Source: Comamonas avium
Lineage (GTDB): Bacteria; Pseudomonadota; Gammaproteobacteria; Burkholderiales; Burkholderiaceae_C
Reading direction: 5' to 3'
Length of the DNA: 64,000 nucleotides
NCBI RefSeq assembly: GCF_014836675.1
Contig: NZ_JACSQK010000002.1
Location: 186,001 to 250,000, forward strand
A program made the position numbers and the translations under genes. The notes under the pieces were generated by a model. The model made no database searches and was not told where the DNA came from. It was given only the letters and a program-made list of their open reading frames with translations. Position 1 is the first letter of the stretch, and the number at the start of each line of letters is the position of its first letter. This document shows, piece after piece, positions 62,490-64,000 of this stretch.

Positions 62490-63782
62490 TCAGTGGGTCT
62501 TGGCGCGGCTGAGCAGGGCGTACATGATGATGGCTCCAAACGTGGCGCAGCCAATGCCGCCCAGAGCGAAATCGCCAAACTTCAGGGTGAACTCGCCGGT
62601 GCCCAGAATCAGGGTAATAGCGGCCACGATCAGGTTCTTGGTGTCGGAGAAGTCCACCTTGTTGTCCACCCAGATCTTGGCACCCGCAATGGCGATCAGG
62701 CCAAAGACGACGATGGACACACCACCCATCACAGGCAGCGGAATGGCCTGAATCAGCGCGCCAAACTTGGGCGAAAAGCCCAGCAGCACCGCCAGCATTG
62801 CGGCCACCATAAACACGGCGGTGGAGTAGATGCGGGTAGCAGCCATCACGCCGATGTTTTCTGCATAAGTGGTCACACCGGTGCCGCCAGCCGAGCCAGA
62901 GACCATGGTGGCCACACCGTCACCGATGAATGCGCGGCCCATGTACTTGTCCATGTCCTTGCCGGTCATGGCCGTGACGGCCTTGATGTGGCCCAGGTTT
63001 TCTGCCACCAAGATGATGACCACAGGCACGATCAGCAGCATGGCGTTGGCTTCAAACACCGGGCTGTGGAAGGTGGGCAGGCCCACCCAGGCGGCGTTGG
63101 CAATGCCGCTGACATCGATGGGTTTGCCCAGACCCATGCCGTTGGTCAGCACAGCGTAGATGATGCTGGCCACAATCAGGCCAATCAAGATCAGCAGGCG
63201 CTGCAGCATGCCCTTGGTGAACACGGCCACCAGTGCTACGGATACAAAGGTCACAGCCTGCATCCACGCATCGAAGTTGCTGGCCGCCATGTTCTTGACG
63301 GGAATAGCTGCCAGGTTCAGGCCAATCACGGCCACCACGGCGCCAGTGACAACAGGTGGCATGAAGCGCTCAATCCAGCCTGTGCCAATGATGTGCACCA
63401 GCACCCCGATCAGCGTGTAGACCAGGCCGCACATGATGATGCCGCCCAGCGCCACACCAATGTTGCCGTTGGCACCCTGGCCGGCAAAGCCGGTAGCGGC
63501 AATGACCACACCGATGAAGGCGAACGAGGAGCCCAGATAGCTGGGCACTTTGCCGCCTGTGATCAGAAAGAAGATCAAGGTGCCGATACCGCTCATCAGC
63601 ACGGCCACGTTGGGGTCAAAGCCCATGAGGATGGGTGCCAGCACGGTCGAGCCAAACATGGCGATCACGTGCTGAATACCCATCAGGCTGGTCTGGCCCC
63701 AGGGCAGACGTTCGTCTGGCCCGATAACACCGCCGTTTTGCAGCACGGCGGAGGACTTTTCAGTCCAGGAAAACATTCCCAT
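62490..63782 (-). CDS. Uracil permease-like nucleobase transporter (NCS2 family)
   Basis: This 430-residue protein has about fourteen hydrophobic segments and the NCS2 signatures: the N-terminal G-P-D-E-R-L-P-W-G-Q segment, the segment with V-A-E-N-L-G-H-I-K-A near residue 257 as the substrate-site helix (Glu-Asn), and T-T-Y-A-E-N-I-G-V-M near 303. It resembles UraA. It imports uracil or a related base with protons. No pyrimidine gene is close, and it is followed by a repeat copy upstream of its start. Confidence 0.9.
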   Translation of the reverse strand: MGMFSWTEKSSAVLQNGGVIGPDERLPWGQTSLMGIQHVIAMFGSTVLAPILMGFDPNVAVLMSGIGTLIFFLITGGKVPSYLGSSFAFIGVVIAATGFAGQGANGNIGVALGGIIMCGLVYTLIGVLVHIIGTGWIERFMPPVVTGAVVAVIGLNLAAIPVKNMAASNFDAWMQAVTFVSVALVAVFTKGMLQRLLILIGLIVASIIYAVLTNGMGLGKPIDVSGIANAAWVGLPTFHSPVFEANAMLLIVPVVIILVAENLGHIKAVTAMTGKDMDKYMGRAFIGDGVATMVSGSAGGTGVTTYAENIGVMAATRIYSTAVFMVAAMLAVLLGFSPKFGALIQAIPLPVMGGVSIVVFGLIAIAGAKIWVDNKVDFSDTKNLIVAAITLILGTGEFTLKFGDFALGGIGCATFGAIIMYALLSRAKTH

Positions 63783-63925
63783 TTTTATTGCTCCGTAAAA
63801 ATTGCTGGCGCGATGTTAGAGGCTTTCCTCCGTGCGCGACATGACCATGCAGCGCACACGTGCCTGCCTGTCAGCTAAGGGATAGCAGACAACGTGCCAG
63901 CGTGATTTTTACGAAACTCTATTTT

Positions 63926-64000
63926 TAGGAGCTACTGACGCCTATGTGTGCTTGACTTCAATGTGAAATGCATTTGAAAACAAGCGTGCATGGGCGTAAG
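63926..64000. repeat. Dispersed palindromic intergenic repeat, copy 6 (cut by the window end)
   Basis: The left arm AGGAGCTACTGACGCCTA, the inner ACTTCAATGTGAAATGCA and the right inner ATTTGAAAACAAGCG are visible; the right outer arm lies beyond the window. It is upstream of the permease gene. Confidence 0.7.

Noticed and set aside
62493-63878. A 461-residue open frame on the plus strand, opposite the nucleobase permease gene
   Set aside because: It is rich in His, Gln, Asp and Gly, as expected from the antisense of a membrane gene; the opposite strand has clear NCS2 motifs and a terminator.

Overview
The window looks like a chromosomal segment of a Comamonadaceae bacterium (Burkholderiales), most like Comamonas. 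This rests on GC-rich genes, Burkholderiales-type housekeeping proteins (mnmG-rsmG-parA-parB, uppP, rdgC, dinG, recQ) and a dispersed palindromic intergenic repeat. The genus is inferred from overall protein character, not from a search.

Region 1 (1 to about 11.7 kb) is accessory DNA with visibly lower GC. It opens with a Tn7-like transposition module, tnsA-tnsB-tnsC followed by two TniQ-family genes, similar in order to the tniC-A-B-D-E module of Tn6022-type elements. Cargo follows: a DEDDh exonuclease, a possible ADP-ribosyltransferase-fold protein, a tight operon of four very small genes, a divergent WYL-domain regulator of the CapW/BrxR type with two matching inverted-repeat operators, an IS3-family remnant, and a Fic-domain protein. 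The microprotein operon plus regulator (8241-10120) is my best candidate for an undescribed, probably defence-related, system.

Region 2 (11.8-24.8 kb) is core: a MocR-type regulator, a PepSY protein, a YkgJ-type Cys-cluster protein, a DUF3883 protein, a CNNM/CBS protein, UppP, DinG, YjdM and a membrane PQQ dehydrogenase. A first cluster of DnaA boxes lies in front of dinG.

Region 3 (24.8-42 kb) has the features of a chromosome origin. A gene-free stretch of about 1.9 kb carries many DnaA boxes and two copies of a TAG-repeat, spacer, DnaA-box arrangement that matches a bacterial unwinding element. About 7.5 to 13 kb further on are four parS sites and the mnmG-rsmG-parA-hydrolase-parB cluster. 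No dnaA, dnaN or rpmH lies in the window. Between them are an Spy-like protein, RdgC, two diguanylate cyclases, a TetR regulator, a thiolase, a copper chaperone, a chemoreceptor and a glutathione S-transferase.

Region 4 (42-64 kb) is core metabolism: two lipoproteins, a methyltransferase, a divergent AraC/MFS pair, an FAD-linked dehydrogenase, cobalamin adenosyltransferase, a D-amino-acid/Asp-Glu module (LysR, DadA-like enzyme, solute-binding protein, racemase), a thioesterase, a PagL-like protein, RecQ, an AidB-like acyl-CoA dehydrogenase, threonine ammonia-lyase, a CoA transferase and a nucleobase permease. Six copies and one half-copy of the palindromic repeat are spread over 14.5-64 kb and none was seen in the accessory region.
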